Below, piece after piece: positions 1 to 12,274 of a stretch of 64,000 bases of DNA. Source of the stretch: Kalaharituber pfeilii (lineage: Eukaryota > Ascomycota > Pezizomycetes > Pezizales > Pezizaceae); contig WHUZ01000013.1 in NCBI GenBank assembly GCA_015179045.1, positions 1,116,001-1,180,000 of the forward strand, in the 5' to 3' direction. Position numbers and translations under genes: made by a program. How positions within the stretch are numbered: the first letter of the stretch is position 1; each line of letters begins with the position of its first letter. Below the pieces are notes generated by a model, which was not told the DNA's origin, ran no database searches, and worked only from the letters and a program-made list of their open reading frames with translations.

Positions 1-624
1 TCCATGAATATAAACACGGGAAGGTCTGGCCTGGAACGTAAGGCATCCTGTACATTTGTTATACACTTGAGCAGCAAATGAGTAGTAAAAAGAAAAAGTA
101 TAACCCTATAAATAAAAGGGGGAAAAAAAAAAAAAAAAGGGGGGGGGGGGGGGGCTGGAGTTATTCCCAATGGCAATACCGAGTTTAATGGAATAGGAAA
201 ATAAGAAATTCAAGATACATGTAAAGGAAAAACAAGAAAGCAAGTAGAAAGGGTGAGAAGAGGAAATGTAATCAACAATTGGGACCCGTCAATTCTCTAT
301 TGCTGATGATTAATTCTGGGCCGTCATTTCGAGTCGTCATTAAGACAGCTCCAAATTTTTAGTGTAATTACTCCTTTCTTCCTTTCTTTTTCTTTCCTTC
401 CCCCTTAAGGCTTGCCTCTTCAAAATCCTGTGCCTGTACAGATTCCCGCGTAAGCGCAAATATTGCCCTTGCACCTAGACATATTGACAGCATGCAGAAC
501 AGCTAGGTCCTATGGCCACCGCAATCCTTCCCCTTTCCGTTAAATTCCCCCATCTCATTACCACTTTGCTCTACATCACTAAAGAATTGTGAATGGGCGA
601 GCAGAGTATTTTGTCGAGAGGTAT
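1..624. other. 3' flank of ERD2, no gene seen
   Basis: No coding frame is recognisable here. The notable feature is a junction of two homopolymers, 16 A (123-138) followed directly by 16 G (139-154). The stretch is probably the 3' UTR and downstream spacer of the minus-strand ERD2 gene. Confidence 0.6.
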
Positions 625-1800
625 TTATACAGGGAGCTCGAACTTTTTACCCTTCATTACCCTGTAAGTAATCCAAGTGCCTCTTAATTAGCATATGTAC
701 AAAACAAGCATAAAAGGGTGAAGAAATGATATACACCCAATTAGAGTTTAGAAGCTGAAGCTTACTAGCCCCTTTCCTTACCAAGGGTAAAATAAGGATA
801 GGGCAAGAAAAAGAGAAGAGCAACGTACTTAGTCCAATAAATGTAAAAAAAATCCATGTACAGCAATGTCTGGACGCATCCCGCTAGGACCGCAATGGGA
901 TCCTTGTACCCATCCACAAAGTACCTCCATAGCCAGTTTGGGATATACAGAGCCCTGTACACACCAAGTGCAAAGATATAGTGTGTAGTAATTGTCTCTG
1001 CTTCACCCGTTCTTTGTACCATGAACAATTGGGGTAAAATTGCCACAGATTCGAGCCATATAGAGAAGGTCCATAGCAGTTCGGAACCAGAATACTTGTA
1101 TGGGAATATAATTGCTAATATGGCAGCTCCACAAAGAAGGTAACGGGACTTGAAAGTATCGATGTTGGGATCGTGAGTTGGTCGGTAGTCGTTCCTCATC
1201 AGGTAAATTGTGTAGGCGGAGGCACTGATGAAGATAATTTTCATAAATGAATTGTAAAGGGAATGGTTGAATGTCCAGAAAATGTCTGTAAGAAGTAATA
1301 TTAATCCCGTTAGCAATACTCGTAAAGCCCTCCGATAGATAATCTAAGACATCTGATTCTATCAGGGAATAGATCATGGGGCTAGAGCTTTGGGGACAGC
1401 AAACTTCTTGCCATATATTCGTTTGGGGATGTACCTAGGTATCTCGAAACATATACCAATAAGTAGAGCAGCTGTGACTTTAACGATATACCAGCACAGC
1501 TCTATACATCGATGACAAGCAGAGCTCCCTCAAATTTTGAATTAGCAAATTGGCCCCTCAAATTACTCGTGCAAATATTTTGCTTATTTTAACCTTGGTG
1601 CACTGCTCATCCTACATCCCACTTTCTTGTCCAGTCAAGTCATCTTTCCCGTCTTTGACTCCCTTCCGCGAAAAGAGAGATACCAGAGTACGAATTGGAT
1701 ACAACAGGGGAGAGTGTACCTTGGTAATTTGCATCTTGTGCAAGAGGATGAAGATGGAGAGCAGATGCGACAGATCTGCCACTATCCGGAAGATATTCAT
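625..1800 (-). CDS. ERD2: ER lumen protein-retaining receptor (KDEL/HDEL receptor)
   Basis: The seven-helix Golgi receptor that binds escaped ER proteins by a C-terminal HDEL/KDEL signal and returns them in COPI vesicles. Exons on the minus strand are 1800-1720, 1501-1435, 1285-829 and 661-625, joined in frame to 213 residues, the usual family length. Exon 1 begins MNIFRIVADLSHLLSI, the conserved family start. Exon 2 carries CAGISLKSQLLYLLVYVSRYL without its last residue. Exon 3 holds the signature WLESVAILPQL and the YRALYIPNWLWRY motif. The last exon ends in KGKKFELPV, a lysine-rich cytosolic tail typical of COPI sorting. Introns (218, 149 and 167 nt) are longer than most in the window and have GT-AG ends. 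Without splicing, the third exon alone would look like a 183-residue protein lacking its first helix. Family assignment is firm; exon borders were read by eye. Confidence 0.95.
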
Positions 1801-2895
1801 CTCGATTCTTCTTAGTTGATTTCCCCTCTAATTGGTTATGTGGCCCAGATGTGCCAGAAGTGCGTCTTTCGAACTTGGCAATGCCTTAGATTCCTCTCAA
1901 CTGGCGCAGGCCGACTAAAGAAGCTTGATCTTAACCACAGAAAGCCTGGCTATTTGGCTATTGTTATTGTTGCGTTTTCTCTACTGGCTAGCTATTCCTT
2001 TTGCTCTTCGATGGATCCCCCTTTCTTTTTTCTTTCTTTTTTTTTTTTTTTTTTTTTTTTTTCTTTTCTTTTTTTTCCCCTCTTTTTTCTCCCCCTAGTT
2101 CCTTGTCTTTTTGATCAAGATTGAGCCTGCTGATGGACTGGTAATAGGTTGAAACCAACAATCAGTTTTATTTCCTCTGCTGTATGAGTTGGGCAGGCGA
2201 TGGCGGGTATCCTGTGCTGCTATGTGGTTGACCTGGCTTGCTTCGTGAGATTGTCGATAGAACGGAATGGGGAATTGAGATGAATTGGCGTGCTGTCGCT
2301 TCGGGGTTGTAACCAGCATCTAATCAGGACACGTCCGCACTAAGTTGCCTCACGCTGCTTTGCGTGCTTTTGCTGTACGTCGCTACGTTAGCTTGCGGCA
2401 ACCTCAAACATGCGTGGCGTAACGCTGCCGGCAACGGTGGAAACAGTGTGGGGACGAGGCTAGGCAGCGCGCCCAGCCGCTGTCGACTGCGTCTGCCCGT
2501 ATTGCAATTGGACGGAGGCAGCGCCTCTGTTTGTGATCCCATTACGCCAGCTCCCACCTGGTGCCTGGCGACGGCCGTTCCTGCGTCGTACATAGCAGGT
2601 ACAGTACATGATTGCCTTCAAATTCAAGCGGCTTGTGATGCACCGTCTGACAAGTCACATTGCTTCCCGAAAACGCCAGGTCTGCTTGTCCATTACAGGT
2701 ATAAAGCCCCTACAGGTCGTGAAAGTACTCTACATGATCAGGATTTGGCCTGGGAACGAGGGCAGTACTTGGGGATTTTTCTCCAGAAAACACCTGGAGC
2801 GAAAAATTGCTGCAGTCAGAATTTAGAGTACAGTACTCTACTTACGGGTGTCTCGTTTGGCTGCATAACAGTCTTTGCATAACGCCATGCGACTA
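1801..2895. other. intergenic, pyrimidine tract
   Basis: Upstream region of ERD2. A C/T tract with long T runs lies at about 2025-2097. Several short open frames exist on both strands, but none resembles a known protein or has splice context. Confidence 0.5.
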
Positions 2896-2976
2896 CTAGC
2901 TAGTAAAATATGTATTCGGACGTAGCGCATAATGTGCCCCGTCCGAATATCATACATATTTTATGATACTGGCTAG
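2896..2976. mobile_element. miniature inverted-repeat element, copy 1
   Basis: An 81-bp element starting CTAGCTAGTAAAATATGTAT and ending ATACTGGCTAG, with inverted termini meeting around a GTAGCGCATAATGTGC centre. It is flanked by TA on both sides (2894-2895 and 2977-2978), the target duplication of Tc1/mariner-type transposons. The right arm carries two extra 5-bp blocks (TCATA and TGATA) compared with copy 2 at 38869-38948. It has no coding capacity. Confidence 0.8.
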
Positions 2977-3140
2977 TACTAGTAGTTGGCTACATCTTCC
3001 AGTTGGCTAGACACAATCAAACCCAACACCCTACAGATGCTATATAGTACATGTACCCTTACATGAACCTCATGAGACTACATGAACCTCAACCTTCAAC
3101 GCAAGCCTTATTATTTAAGAACTTTTAACTAGCTCAACGT

Positions 3141-3634
3141 TCCTCCTCATCCATTTCTTTCTCATAGTAGGAAATAATATGTCCATCCTCTGTCATCTTA
3201 ACGGATGTGCAGTCGTAGCTGAACTTCTCCTGTTGTAACAAATCTGTAAACCTCACCATCATTGTTCTCCGTATTCTTCAGAGCCAATAAACACTGTTTC
3301 ACCACTTCTTTGAGGGATGATCTCATTCCATCCCTCACGAAGACGTCGTCCACCGCAACAAATTTCTCGTTATCGCATGTCTTTCAGTCCAGCGAAATGG
3401 TCTCCTTCTCCCTCAGTAAGGATACCTTGCACCCCGTCTTGCGTTTGAAATCAGATATAAGGCTGATATGGAGAACCAAGTCGCTAAAATTGGTTTCTAT
3501 AAGGTCTGGGCCTGTCTCCGTAGGATAATCTTCAAATTCAAGATACTGCGCTACTCGCTTATACATTTCTTCCTCGTCTCCTGGATATCACCCCCTCCGA
3601 CGCCTTCAATCCCACACTTACTTTTTGCCAACAT
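3141..3634 (-). pseudogene. decayed gene of a dispersed fungal family (Pezizomycete type)
   Basis: Reading the minus strand from an ATG at 3634 gives MLAKSKCGIEGVGGG. After a frameshift comes EEEMYKRVAQYLEFEDYPTE, then NFSDLVLHISLISDFKRKTG and LLREKETISLD, ended by an in-frame TGA near 3386. The same frame then resumes with EKFVAVDD, SSLKEVVKQCLLALKNTE and GEVYRFVTTGE. A further frameshift leads to KFSYDCTSVKMTEDGHI and YYEKEMDEE. I remember this order of blocks (DLV, REKE, FVAVD, KQCLLAMKDM, GFVTTGE) from a large family of uncharacterised proteins in truffle-type Pezizomycetes; that recollection is not a database result. The usual segment between FVAVD and the KQCLL block looks shortened. 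At least two frameshifts and one stop make it non-functional. The biochemical role of the family is unknown to me. Confidence 0.65.
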
Positions 3635-4922
3635 ACGGTCAACAGAAATCGCTGTGGATTTTTCAATCTAAGGCCTAGCGTCTGCTGGCGTCTGCCGTCG
3701 AGGTTTGGAATAGGAAGCCTTGTAAAAGAACTTTCTCCTCTTCATCTCGATGTAGTCACCCATCGTGGTTCCGTCAGAGGACGATATCTAGATCTGAAAT
3801 AGAATAAAAAACTAGAAGAGGTAGGCCTTACACTCAATCGTGCAGCGAGGCGGAAGCGAAGCCGGAGGCGTACCGGTGCGTAGTGTTGCGATACAACTAG
3901 GGAACAAAGGGACGATAGAGAACAGGTATGATATAGAAGGGCATGTTGATGTGTGTCACCCTACCCTCTATTCTCTGTGTTGAGGGGAGGGAGAACGCCC
4001 CCGACCTCTGCCCACTGCTTGATTTGACAAAACTTCACTATTACAGTCTTCAGCAACACCACCCACCGGAGCACCACCACGCCTGATTTCCAGGTTTCTG
4101 TATATCAACCGTGAACACAAAATTATAACAACAAAGAAACAAAACAAAAAGCACAATATTAACATAATGCCCTGCTCGTTGTGTACGTATATTGTAGGGA
4201 ACTGCTAGTCAGCGTCCGATAGTAGGGCAATGATTGTTACTGGTAATGTAAATTAAAGACTGACTAAGCATAACATTTTAAGCCACGTGCAAACTTTGAT
4301 ATCTGTCACATGTCGCCATAGGGCTGGCCTACAATCGGTCAACTTCAGAAAACAGTTTTCTATTGCACTATAGGTGGACACGAGCAGGAACACACGAGGC
4401 CAGCGCAGTTTAATTTGGATATATAAGAGTATTTCTTTCATGGCTCCATTTCTGGCGCCAACAGAACTCGAGTTCGAGGGTACAATTCATTGCCAATCCC
4501 AATCCTGTCACAAGCCTATTCCAATTGGGTCTATTAAGGAACATGTTTATGAGCAAATGCGTCTATGTCAGCAACGGCATTCTATATCCTTACATCCTTG
4601 AAAATAGTTTTTTATGCAGTGGGGGCTCTTTGGGTGCAGGCTTATTGCATCGGACCCGCTCATTGTTATTGTCAGCTGGCCATGGACCCCATACATGCAT
4701 TCGGTCAGATCTGCCCCTCACCTGCGTATACACGCGGCTGCATTCGCTTCCGAGTCCTTATTGGAGCACAAGCGTGCAAAACGAAACTCGCCCAACCTCG
4801 TTATACCCTCATTTAATACTTCACGGACAGAAAAGCTCCAACGCAAGGTAGCAGCGGACGAAAGGATTCAGTAAATAAGTTATCTTGCTGTGGAAAGTCG
4901 CAAATAAACTGTGCTGTTAGTC
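3635..4922. other. intergenic, upstream of ENGase gene
   Basis: No gene recognised. It contains a CACGTG-type box near 4284 and GC-rich patches around 3840-3880. Presumably it holds the promoter and 5' leader of the plus-strand gene starting at 4923. Confidence 0.5.
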
Positions 4923-7213
4923 ATGACGCCCCCTCGTACTGATCCCCCTGATTTCATCTTTTTTGAGTGTGTGGGTGACATGGCTATGTGGGTACCTGGT
5001 ACTGCAAGCCCTCTCCATATCTCAAATACCCCACTGTTTCCCCGCGTTCAGCGCTCCGCTCCCCCACAAACGCAGCCCAGCGCGCGCGACAGAGCAGGCT
5101 CAGAGCGTGCAGCAGCCGATCCTCCGCCCCAGCCGTCCATCGGCCCCTTGTTGGTATGCCATGATTTCAAGGGGGGTTATCTGGCCTATGAGAAATATCA
5201 AGGAATGGAAGGTTCAGAAACGGTCTATACATGCGAATACCTCCACTTCATAGACACCTTTGTCTACTTCTCTCACAAGCGTGTAGCCCCACCACCAGCA
5301 TCTTGGATCAACCTTATGCATAAAAATGGCGTAAGGATCTTAGGTACCTTCATCGTGGAGGGGGATAGCGGGACCAGGGACCTTCATAAAATTTTTCAAG
5401 GTGGCTTGGATGGAGCCGATGCAACTTTTTATGCCAATCAATTGGTTCTGATAGCAAAAACATATGGATTTGATGGATGGTTACTGAATTTCGAATCAAA
5501 CCTTCCAAATAGCACTTTCGACCTTCCTATTCTTCTCAAATGGCTCGGTTATCTCAAGCAAGAAATGCATATGGCTGTCCCTGGCGGCCAAATAATCTGG
5601 TGAATTTTCCTCGTGGGCAGTTCCATGATTTGGAAATTGAGCTAACGGAAGGCCAAAGGTATGATGCTCTCACAATAGATAATAGGGTCAAGTATCAAAA
5701 TGGAATTACCGATGCCAATAAACCGTTTTTTGATGTTTCAGATGGTATTTTCACAAACTACTGGTGGAGGGAACACAACCTACACGAAACGGCAAAAATT
5801 GCATCAGCACTTGGTAGGCCCCGAGATGTCTTTTCCGGTGTAGATGTGTGGGGTAGAGGATCCCTTGGTAATGGTGGTTTCAATGTTGGAGAAGTGAGGC
5901 TCCTTTGCTCGACAATACCTGTAATTTACTGCTGAGTACTTATTTGACGCGCCGCAGGCCTTAACCTTAATTCAACGCTATGAGCTTGCTGTAGCTTTGT
6001 TCGCACCAGGTTGGACATATGAGTTCCTCGGTGCGGACAAATTCTGGGAAAATGACAGAAGGTTCTGGGTCGGAGGCTGCTATCAGCAAGATTCTAAAGG
6101 GACAGCTGGAACTGCATACGGGCCTATCGCGGAGTATGTAAGCTTGCAAGCGTGCGGCAGTTCTTCTTTCTTCTATACCAACTTCAATCGAGGCTTTGGG
6201 AAGGGATGGAAAGTGCGAGGTCAAGTATGTCTTGAGCCGCAAAGAATCAGGTACTGGTAGTTAATTAATGATTGATTATCCATGGTGCTATCTAGGTCAA
6301 ATCCTCCCAGCCATGGGTTCACCTCGGTGCACAGTCAGTCTTACCAACATATACGAGTACCATAGGCCAACGCATCCATTGGAATTTGGACGATAAATTC
6401 TCTTACTCTGGAGGCTGGTGCCTTGCAATTTCCGGGCAAACTGCAGATGAAGAATTTTCCTGTACGAACAGCAACTATCCGTCAAATGTTGGAGCATTGC
6501 TGATGTAGAAAACAGCTCTCTCGGAGGGTATCTTTGTCTGTCCGTTATACAAGTTGGAACTATTCGTTCGGAAAGACACAGCCATGGCTGTTCGATATCT
6601 TCTACAAGGTGTACAGGAATTCAAAGAAATAGGGATCTACATTGACCTCCAATACTTAACCACTGCCTCACTACAAAGGCTCAGAAAATATTTAGCCTTT
6701 GATGGTTCGCAAGCGGGTCATTGGCATGACCTGACAGTCCTTTCACTCCTTGAGGGATTGCAAATGAAAGAGGTATTTGATAGTTCGAAAATAGTGGAGC
6801 TGGGGGTCTACTGCAAATGTGCTGTAATAGATCAGAGGATCAATATTCATCCCCAATCAACAGAAACCAAGCAAGCACCGTTTGTATATTTGGGTGAAAT
6901 TTCTATTTCGACAGGCAGATTCTCACCTTACAAAATTTGTTCTATTTCTACGGATATAACTTCAAGTGGGCGAACACGTCTCTCTTGGAAGATTGCCCCA
7001 CATGCTGGTGCCTGCACTTGCGATGCTCCCGGGCCTCTTTCAGGGGCTACAGGTCCATTCGCTTATTTCATCGTCTATTCTGGCGGTGAATGGCAAGGCC
7101 TGGCGTTTGCAACAGAATTCATTCTGAGCAAGTCATTTATTGGAGACACAGATGAGGTTGAATACACAGTGGATGGGATAATGTGGGACGGGACTGTAGT
7201 TGCTTCTTGCTGA
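4923..7213 (+). CDS. cytosolic endo-beta-N-acetylglucosaminidase (GH85)
   Basis: Cleaves the chitobiose core of free or protein-bound N-glycans, acting in the cytosol on glycans from misfolded glycoproteins. Exons 4923-5599, 5659-5893, 5958-6224, 6296-6461 and 6516-7213 join in frame to 680 residues. The N-terminus is Pro-rich with no signal peptide. Conserved GH85 blocks follow in order: LLVCHDFKGGYL, FIDTFVYFSHKRV, GVRILGTFIVEGDSG, FDGWLLNFES (catalytic Asn189 and Glu191), then after splicing WYDALTID, PFFDVSDGIFTNYWW, VFSGVDVWGRGS and ALFAPGWTYEF. The C-terminal beta-rich part is divergent. The introns are 59, 64, 71 and 54 nt. The first three are clear; the fourth (6462-6515) is inferred because it removes an in-frame TAG at 6505-6507 and keeps the frame. 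The ATG at 4923 was chosen because the frame from it reads into the family's WVPG...PL.PR segment. If the fourth intron is not spliced, the gene is truncated after the catalytic domain. Confidence 0.88.
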
Positions 7214-9148
7214 TCGTGACATGGCCATGTGGGGGTGGAATTTAAATCGGAACAAACCAGCGACGGGTCGTGCGCCGTGCGTGCTACTTTGCTTTTTCCA
7301 TTTTTCTTTTTTCTCTTTCTTTTTTCACCTCTGGACTGATAGGATTTGTCGCAGCGGGTCAGCCCTGACAGCACTTCTGAATCGACTCTGATATGGCGCG
7401 TGAATCGCTTGTACGTGAGGTGACTGCAGCTGGGTTGCGATCGATGCTCCAGACCAGAGGATTGGGTAAGAGGGCGCTCACGAGGTGCCCTGTCCCCACC
7501 AGACTGCCAACTGACACAAGGCATGGCATATGAAACTATACGAGCTTAAGGCATAGCCTCGTGCCACCAAGGGCAATTGTTACTGGGTGCTTACATAACG
7601 CGCACGAGGGTCGTTTCATTTAGGTTCGTGCTTGTCGAGCGCGGGAGGCTAATTTGTCTGGGACGTTCCGGAGCCTCGGAAGGCCCTCTTCCACGGCTCG
7701 CCTGTCCCCGCCCCCACGATGCAATAGGAAAAAATACTCGCAAAATTCACAGCAGAAAAGCTAAGGAGCGGGCTAGAATATGCTAGGGCAGCATTGTCAC
7801 GGGCATACGGTGGATACTGGCTAGAGACTGCGACAGTGTCTTGTCGTGAATGGTGTCGCAACGGCAGGTCTCGGCAGCCCGCACGGCTGTCTCTATCGAT
7901 AACGGAGGCCATCTGCTGCAGTTGTGGATGGGGGCGATTATGTAAGGCCTCACGTTGGCTGCCAAGTTTCACCCGCAAGCTCCAGTTGGCAAAGCGAGGA
8001 GCCATGCTCTGAACCCATGCATCGAGCAGCAAGTTGTACGGACGGATTTCAAACTGCAGTCGAACTGGTTGCAGAGCTGGCACCACCCAGGGCAAATAGA
8101 TGCGTATCGAACGCATTCAACCGGGCGCCCTACATCCCCATCAACATAATTTGACCGGAAAAAGAACGGAAGGGCTGCTGGGCTGATCACAGCTATCACA
8201 ACAAAGGCGTGCACACAGGGGTGCATTGGCCGCTCGTGCACTGGGCATGACTAGTCGTTTATTGCTTTTTTCCCTTAAATTTTTCTTAGCGGGAAAGTTG
8301 GTATTATACGCTTTAATTGTTTCTGTATTTTCGCCATACAAGTCCCTTCAGCGTGACCAGAGTGTGATTGCAGCAGGGCACTTGAGCATTCATAGATTTT
8401 GACAAATTGAAATCGATGTTAGTCTGGTTCGAGCATAGGGGGCAGTTTCTTGAACCCAGGATGAGGTATGTAAGGTCATTTTTTGTGTTGTTGGATAAGC
8501 GAATTGCGGGATTATCCATACTAACCTAAATTGTCAGGAGCCCGAAAATAAGGAATCGTGGGGTATTCTGACTTACTGAAATAGTTTTTCTTTGTGTGAT
8601 GAACTATGGATAGCATGGATGGAGGGCATGTGCCCTGGAATTGCGGGGAATAAGGTGGGACGGAGGTGAGGTGGCTTCTACTTCACGTTGGGCGTGAGGA
8701 CTTGGGGCACAGTAGTAGAAGGATAGTGCTAACTATGGACTCGGGCCGTTAGAGTACAGGAGGTTTCACTTTTACATGACTAGCTGTCTCAATTCTGGGG
8801 TAACACTAAGATGTCGCCAATGACAGCACGTTCAAATGTGTCAGTGTGCAAGAATGGGGGCAAAAGTTGTGCAAAGTCTCACTCCAGGATTGCGTTCAAG
8901 CTATGGGGGATCTGCACGCGCGACACAATTCCATCTTACCTGTTCACAGGTGGACAGAGGTAAAATACAGGATCGTCCACTCTCCGCTTGATTGACTGAT
9001 GCTCTAGTAGGCAGCTGGGTATAAAAGCCTGAGTATTAATTTTAGCAACGTTACAGTTCAGAGCCAAGATAATAAGATTGCCAAGCGCACACACATCTCG
9101 AGCTAGGAGTGAGAACAATAGGGTAGGGCATTTCACAGGCTCTACTTG
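7214..9148. other. intergenic, no gene seen
   Basis: Short open frames occur on both strands (for example 7649-8116 minus), but they show no family motif, splice context or consistent frame. The minus-strand frame at 7075-7524 overlaps the ENGase 3' end and is treated as a shadow. Confidence 0.5.
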
Positions 9149-9560
9149 ACTGTTAGCTGGTTCCAGTTTACAAGCCGTTTTCCACGGAAGTTCGAGGCTG
9201 GGCCAAGCCAATCACTTCTTATTCGCTCGCGATCGAGATCTCCAGAACACCATAAATGCTTACGAAGCAACCAATGTGTGCACCAGTATCCTAGCCTGGG
9301 GGGCACCACACACAAATGTCACGGTACTCGAGTACAACCCACGGCAGTTTCACCAGTTCACTTGAGGTCAGCTAAGCAAATACTGGTCCCTTAAATTGGC
9401 AGTTGATACATCACTTTATTTTGCAGAAAACCACAGTACTCAAATGTTCCGTTTGTATGTTGTGGAGAGCACTCACTGGAAACCGCATTCAAACCTGGCC
9501 GATGCCTTCAACAATGGTCCCGCAATTATGAGCATCGGGTTCTCTGCTGAGGGCAACTAA
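9149..9560 (+). pseudogene. unrecognised decayed reading frame
   Basis: One frame stays open for about 137 codons except for a single TGA at about 9362-9364. It reads like ordinary protein: blocks include FLFARDRDLQNTINAYEATN, SILAWGAPHTNVTVLEYNP, LSKYWSLKLAVDTSLYF, MFRLYVVESTHWKPHSN and AFNNGPAIMSIGFSAEGN, ending at a TAA. There is no ATG in a good position, so it may be the 3' part of a larger broken gene or an exon of an unrecognised one. I cannot assign a family. Balanced composition and mid-block tryptophans make it more protein-like than neighbouring random frames. Confidence 0.3.
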
Positions 9561-12274
9561 TCTCAATGATAATAATAGTAATTAATAAGTTATAACACTG
9601 GCAAGATAAAATACGACCAGACTTGAATGTGGCATGTCCTCTACCGAGAGTGTGCTATATGCGTGGTGCTTATGCCTGTTGCCCAACACGAAGGAAGTGT
9701 GGAAACGAATCAGTGCCCTACGGCCCGCATTGGCAGACACAAACCATACACTGCTTTTATGATTGCTGTACCTGCACTGACACACCTGGAACGGCTTTGA
9801 CGAGACATGTACTGGCTTCCACGCTCGCACCTTGCGAAGATCAGCCCTTTTCGAGAGAGCTTTCTTCAAGTTTGTTTTACCCTTTTAAATGAAGCTCAGG
9901 AGCTGTATGCGAGCATACAGCACAATGCTGTCGTGGGCAGAGAGCTGCCTGCTGTTGGCCCGGCTAGTGCGCGATCACACTGTGCATTGGGCAGCAGCAG
10001 AAGCGGTTGGCATGGGTGCATGAGGCCCCTTTCATTAGAGCAAATAGAGTGCCCTGCACTGACGCGATATATTTTGCGGACGATGGTGGCAGACGGACAT
10101 GTGAGCTTCTCCTGCCAATAGAGGTGCATACTATTAGGAGGTTTGTGCATCTGTGTACTTTGTTATTATTTGCATTGGAAGGCAGCAATTAAGTAGTCGA
10201 GCCCATCCAATGGAGTAGCCTGTTTATTATAATATATTGAAAAGTACAATAGATAGCTACTATATATATGCTTAGATACTTAAGCACTAGGTATTCGGAT
10301 TCCAATAAACCTTGACTGAAGTACGCTATGCAGTCGCCTTGCTTGCGGGAGCGGCCTTTGGGGGGGGGGGGCAGAGGGGCATATGTACCTTAGCAGAATA
10401 TGAGAGTTCTTACATGATCGTCTCACTTCTCGCCAAACCTGGGGCATCTCAGGCCAGCAAGTATTGCTTGAGGGCGAGGTCAGCTGTCTATAGCAGTCGT
10501 AGTCCCCTGCTCCGCTGCAACCTTGCGGGCACTGTTGCTTTCTTTTTCAGCGGGTTTGTGGTGCGTGTCTGTGTTTGGGCAGGTGGGGGGGGGGGAGGGG
10601 GAGGAGAGGGGGTGTAAGCTGTGCTAGTTACCGCAAGTATGGGGGGCGGCTTGGGGGAGGGGGGAATATGAGTATGTAAGTCGCGAGTTGTCAATGAGCA
10701 GTGCAGTGCCAGCCAGTATGGGGTAGGCCCTCAGTTGGGTTTATGGGGAATTGCAGAGCCTAAGGTCAGCAGTGGTGGTGGTGCCGCTGCTGCTGGGGAT
10801 CCTCGTCCCCGTCGCGGTCGTCCCCCGGGCGGCGGGCCCCTGGTCGCTCAACCGGGCCATGGCCAGCATCAGCACAGCTAGGAGCAGCGCAGCAGCATAT
10901 GTAGCCCAGGGAGCGCTGCATCCGCTGGCAACGTTGACCTGTGGCCCGCTTTGGGCAATGCAACTTTGCACCAAATCCCCCTTCTCGGTGTGCCCCGTCC
11001 TGGCACTAACCGCACCCCCGGCAGTGGCTCACACGAGGCCTGCCCGAGGTGGTGTCCCGGTCTGCCTCCCACTTTCACCACCCACCCACCCCTCCCTGCC
11101 CCCGCCGCTCCCCTCCCCTCCTCCATGGCCACACCCCGACGTGCCTGCCATGCTGCATATCTCGATGGAGCGGCACCCCCAATGCCCCCCCCCCAAAACC
11201 ACCCTCCAAGCCCTCTGCTGTTGGCTCAGAGTGGCTAGCACAAAAAACCCTCCGACACTGCGCATGTCCCATTCGCAGAGCGGACGAGGACTGGCTAGCT
11301 TGAGGGCGGGCTAGGCGGCTGCTGGTGCTGGTGCTGGTGCTGCTGCTGCTGCTGCGCTCATGCTGCTCGTCAAACTTTCACAAACGTCCTTCTAGTCTCC
11401 GAGACCCCCAAACTGTCTGCTGCTATTTACAAGAACCCTTTATGTGCTTTTTGCTAGTCAGAACGTTCATTCCGATCCTGCTCGCCTCAACCTCTCCCAC
11501 TCGCTCGTTTTCTCGCACTCGACCCCCTCGCTTCTAGAGTATATTTATCTCATTCATTTCCGCCTTTAGCATCTTTCGCTTTGTATTCTCGCTCACTCTT
11601 CCACTTCGCACCTCCTCCCTTACCCCCACCTGCTCACCATACCCCCATCCATTCCCCCATCACCGCTGCTACCCCCCCCCACATTGCCATCGGATTTTCT
11701 GATTCTGCCTCTAGTGCCCACACGCTTGCCCTTGCCCCCTTCCCCCCTCCCCCCTCCCCCAATTATCCCACATAGCACACCCTCCATCACCCTCAACTCC
11801 CTCCTCCCTCTTTTCACCCCCCCCCCCCCAAATCTTGAGATCAGAGGTAGCTGTTCCATCACTCGTTCGATAGGGCTACTGCTAGAACAATCTTAAAACA
11901 GGCATTCAATCCTCTACTCCCTTTTTCCACTCTTTGCTATCTATTACGTCCCGCGTCCACCTCTGCTAGCTATCGCACGACTATCCTCAATTACTGGGTG
12001 CACCATTTCCATAGACACCTCCCAATATCTCTCGAGCAACACCTACAAAAGCCGACTGCAATCCACCTTCCCTGGAATCATCCCAAGGCAAAGGTCTTAC
12101 TGTTCTTGACTGGACCAGGCCAAATCTGAAGCAATTCTCACTTGTCCTTGTCACCTAAGTGCTATCTACATCCCATCCTATCTTGGGTTCAAATTCGAGT
12201 GGCAGCATCAGCAATCACACAGCGGGGGTTGGGATCTGGGTTTCATAGGAAGATCACACATTCGTTACTCAGCC
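9561..12274. other. intergenic and CT-rich leader of the H2C2 gene
   Basis: No gene recognised. A perfect 8-bp stem with a 2-nt loop lies at 9903-9920. G-rich runs (10360-10372, 10583-10615) and a strongly C-rich section (about 11040-11210 and 11610-11830) follow. The 11.3-12.3 kb part is pyrimidine-rich, like a long 5' leader or promoter of the plus-strand gene at 12275. Confidence 0.5.

Noticed and set aside
7075..7524. 149-codon minus frame overlapping the ENGase 3' end
   Set aside because: Antisense to conserved coding sequence and without its own motif.
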